DNA from: Streptomyces sp. 840.1
GTDB taxonomy: Bacteria; Actinomycetota; Actinomycetes; Streptomycetales; Streptomycetaceae
Length of the DNA stretch: 64,000 bases
Reading direction: 5' to 3'
NCBI RefSeq assembly: GCF_003751445.1
Contig: NZ_RJUU01000001.1
Span: 3,539,001 to 3,603,000, forward strand
Part shown: positions 63,341 to 64,000 of the stretch, in pieces
Numbering within the stretch: position 1 is the stretch's first letter
Layout of the letters: every line of letters starts with the position of its first letter
Position numbers and translations under genes: made by a program
Notes under the pieces: model-generated
What the model was told of the DNA's origin: nothing
Seen by the model: the letters and a program-made list of their open reading frames with translations, nothing else
Database searches by the model: none

Positions 63341-63519
63341 GTCCGGCGTTTGAGGACGGAACCCTCCGCCCGGAGCCGGGGCGCGAAAACCAGCCCGCCC
63401 GGCGCCTGAGGGCAGGACCGTGCCCCCGGACCGAGGCACAGGGTTCCGTCCTCAAACGCCGGACGGGCTGGGGGTGGCCGGGGCACAGGGTTCCGTCCTC
63501 AAACGCCGGACGGGCTGGG
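63335..63519. repeat. Interspersed Streptomyces repeat, inverted and direct copies
   Basis: The 29-mer beginning TTCCGTCCTCAAACGCCGGA and ending CGGGCTGGG occurs at 63444-63472 and 63491-63519 (period 47), and a shorter inverted copy lies at 63335-63363. A diverged copy is at 63390-63419. This motif is common in intergenic DNA of Streptomyces. The inverted copies can form a long stem. Confidence 0.85.
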
Positions 63520-63563
63520 ACGGCCATGTGAGGGCCCCGCACTGGCCTGCAGGCGCCCCGCAG

Positions 63564-64000
63564 CTACGGCGTCGGGGCGGACGCTCCGTGGCGGTCGAGG
63601 AAGTCCGTGATGTCGACCGATCCCCGGCCGCGAGGCCTCAGTACCGCCACCGCGCCCGCCAGCATCGTCCTGATCCGGGAGGACCGGACCTGGTCCAGCA
63701 GGTCGAGCACCTGGTGACCCGTGGCCGCCGCCTCCTCCGCGAGGCCCGCGTGGGCCAGGTCCGTGGTCAGCTCGGCCCGGTACAGCGCCAGGTTCCGGGT
63801 GAAGTGCGGGTCCTGCAGCCGCGTCGCGCGCCGCGCGTGCCGGGCCGCCCGCGACCAGTCGCCCAGCGCCGACCAGCACTGCGCCTCCAGTATCTCCAGC
63901 TCCGCCTCCCGGAAGAAGCTCATCCACTCCGGGTCCGACGGTGACGGCCCCCGCCCGAACGCGGTGTGCGCCCGGCCGAGCGCCCGCTCGCAGCCGGTGC
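63564..64000 (-). CDS. TPR-containing regulator (XRE-type), 5' part missing
   Basis: The minus-strand frame enters at 64000 and stops at 63564, giving at least 145 C-terminal residues. It has TPR-like helix pairs (FFREAELEILEAQCWSALG, HFTRNLALYRAELTTDLAHA, GLAEEAAATGHQVLDLLDQV) and the tail SSRIRTMLAGAVAVLRPR...DFLDRHG seen in many Streptomyces XRE-type regulators with TPR domains. The DNA-binding end lies beyond the window. Confidence 0.65.
   Translation of the reverse strand, partial: TGCERALGRAHTAFGRGPSPSDPEWMSFFREAELEILEAQCWSALGDWSRAARHARRATRLQDPHFTRNLALYRAELTTDLAHAGLAEEAAATGHQVLDLLDQVRSSRIRTMLAGAVAVLRPRGRGSVDITDFLDRHGASAPTP

Overview
The window is a piece of Streptomyces chromosome. Nearly every codon ends in G or C, GTG and TTG starts are common, and gene ends and starts overlap as GTGA or ATGA. 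Several families are characteristic of the genus: class E and F sortases, the cslA-glxA-cslZ-LPMO morphogenesis locus, a PAS-GGDEF-EAL protein and an Ehu-type uptake system. No prophage or large island is visible. Mobile DNA is limited to a small inverted-repeat-bounded segment around an SMI1/KNR4 gene and families of short intergenic repeats.

Layout. 1-8.5 kb: truncated PLD-helicase, methyltransferase with divergent MocR regulator, GNAT and SEC-C proteins, class E sortase, DUF3311/sodium:solute symporter pair. 8.6-16.2 kb: DUF6412 protein, YidC paralogue, FAH-family hydrolase, UPF0303 protein, oxidoreductase and ROK regulator facing each other across a 27-bp palindrome, an LAxTG cell-wall protein, repeats, GntR/HutC regulator. 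16.7-24 kb: a phosphonate operon (flavin oxidase, phosphonatase-like HAD, four-gene ABC importer) followed by a Tat-exported AlkP-superfamily enzyme; both promoter regions carry GGTCTRGWCC operators that the GntR regulator probably reads. 24-36.3 kb: HAD-IIA phosphatase, class F sortase pair, then cslZ, glxA, cslA, an NlpC/P60-type lytic protein, an SPFH protein and a secreted AA10 LPMO preceded by DasR-type (dre) sites.

36.3-49.5 kb: acyl-CoA ligase, two-ended MFS locus with a palindromic operator, AlkZ-like protein, SMI1/KNR4 gene inside the inverted-repeat segment, IclR regulator, ehuABCD-like importer, D-2-hydroxyacid dehydrogenase, maleate-isomerase/EutA-like protein, luciferase-like monooxygenase. 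49.6-56.6 kb: MFS/LysR pair, cdgA-like cyclic-di-GMP protein, secreted M6 metalloprotease, prim-pol-like protein. 56.8-64 kb: a tightly packed minus-strand run (PAP2, RecB/Cas4-like Fe-S nuclease, unknown 535-aa protein, SF1 helicase, 113-aa protein), histidine phosphatase, repeat-rich spacer and the end of a TPR-type regulator. Three identical tRNA-Lys(CTT) genes lie on the minus strand.

How the parts fit. The sortases and the LAxTG protein, the CslA/GlxA/CslZ/LPMO set with its wall hydrolase, the PAP2 phosphatase and the cyclic-di-GMP protein all concern the cell surface and development. The phosphonate and Ehu loci are nutrient uptake and catabolism modules. The least explained unit is the nuclease / unknown / helicase operon at 57.2-61.3 kb, which looks like a DNA repair or defence machine.
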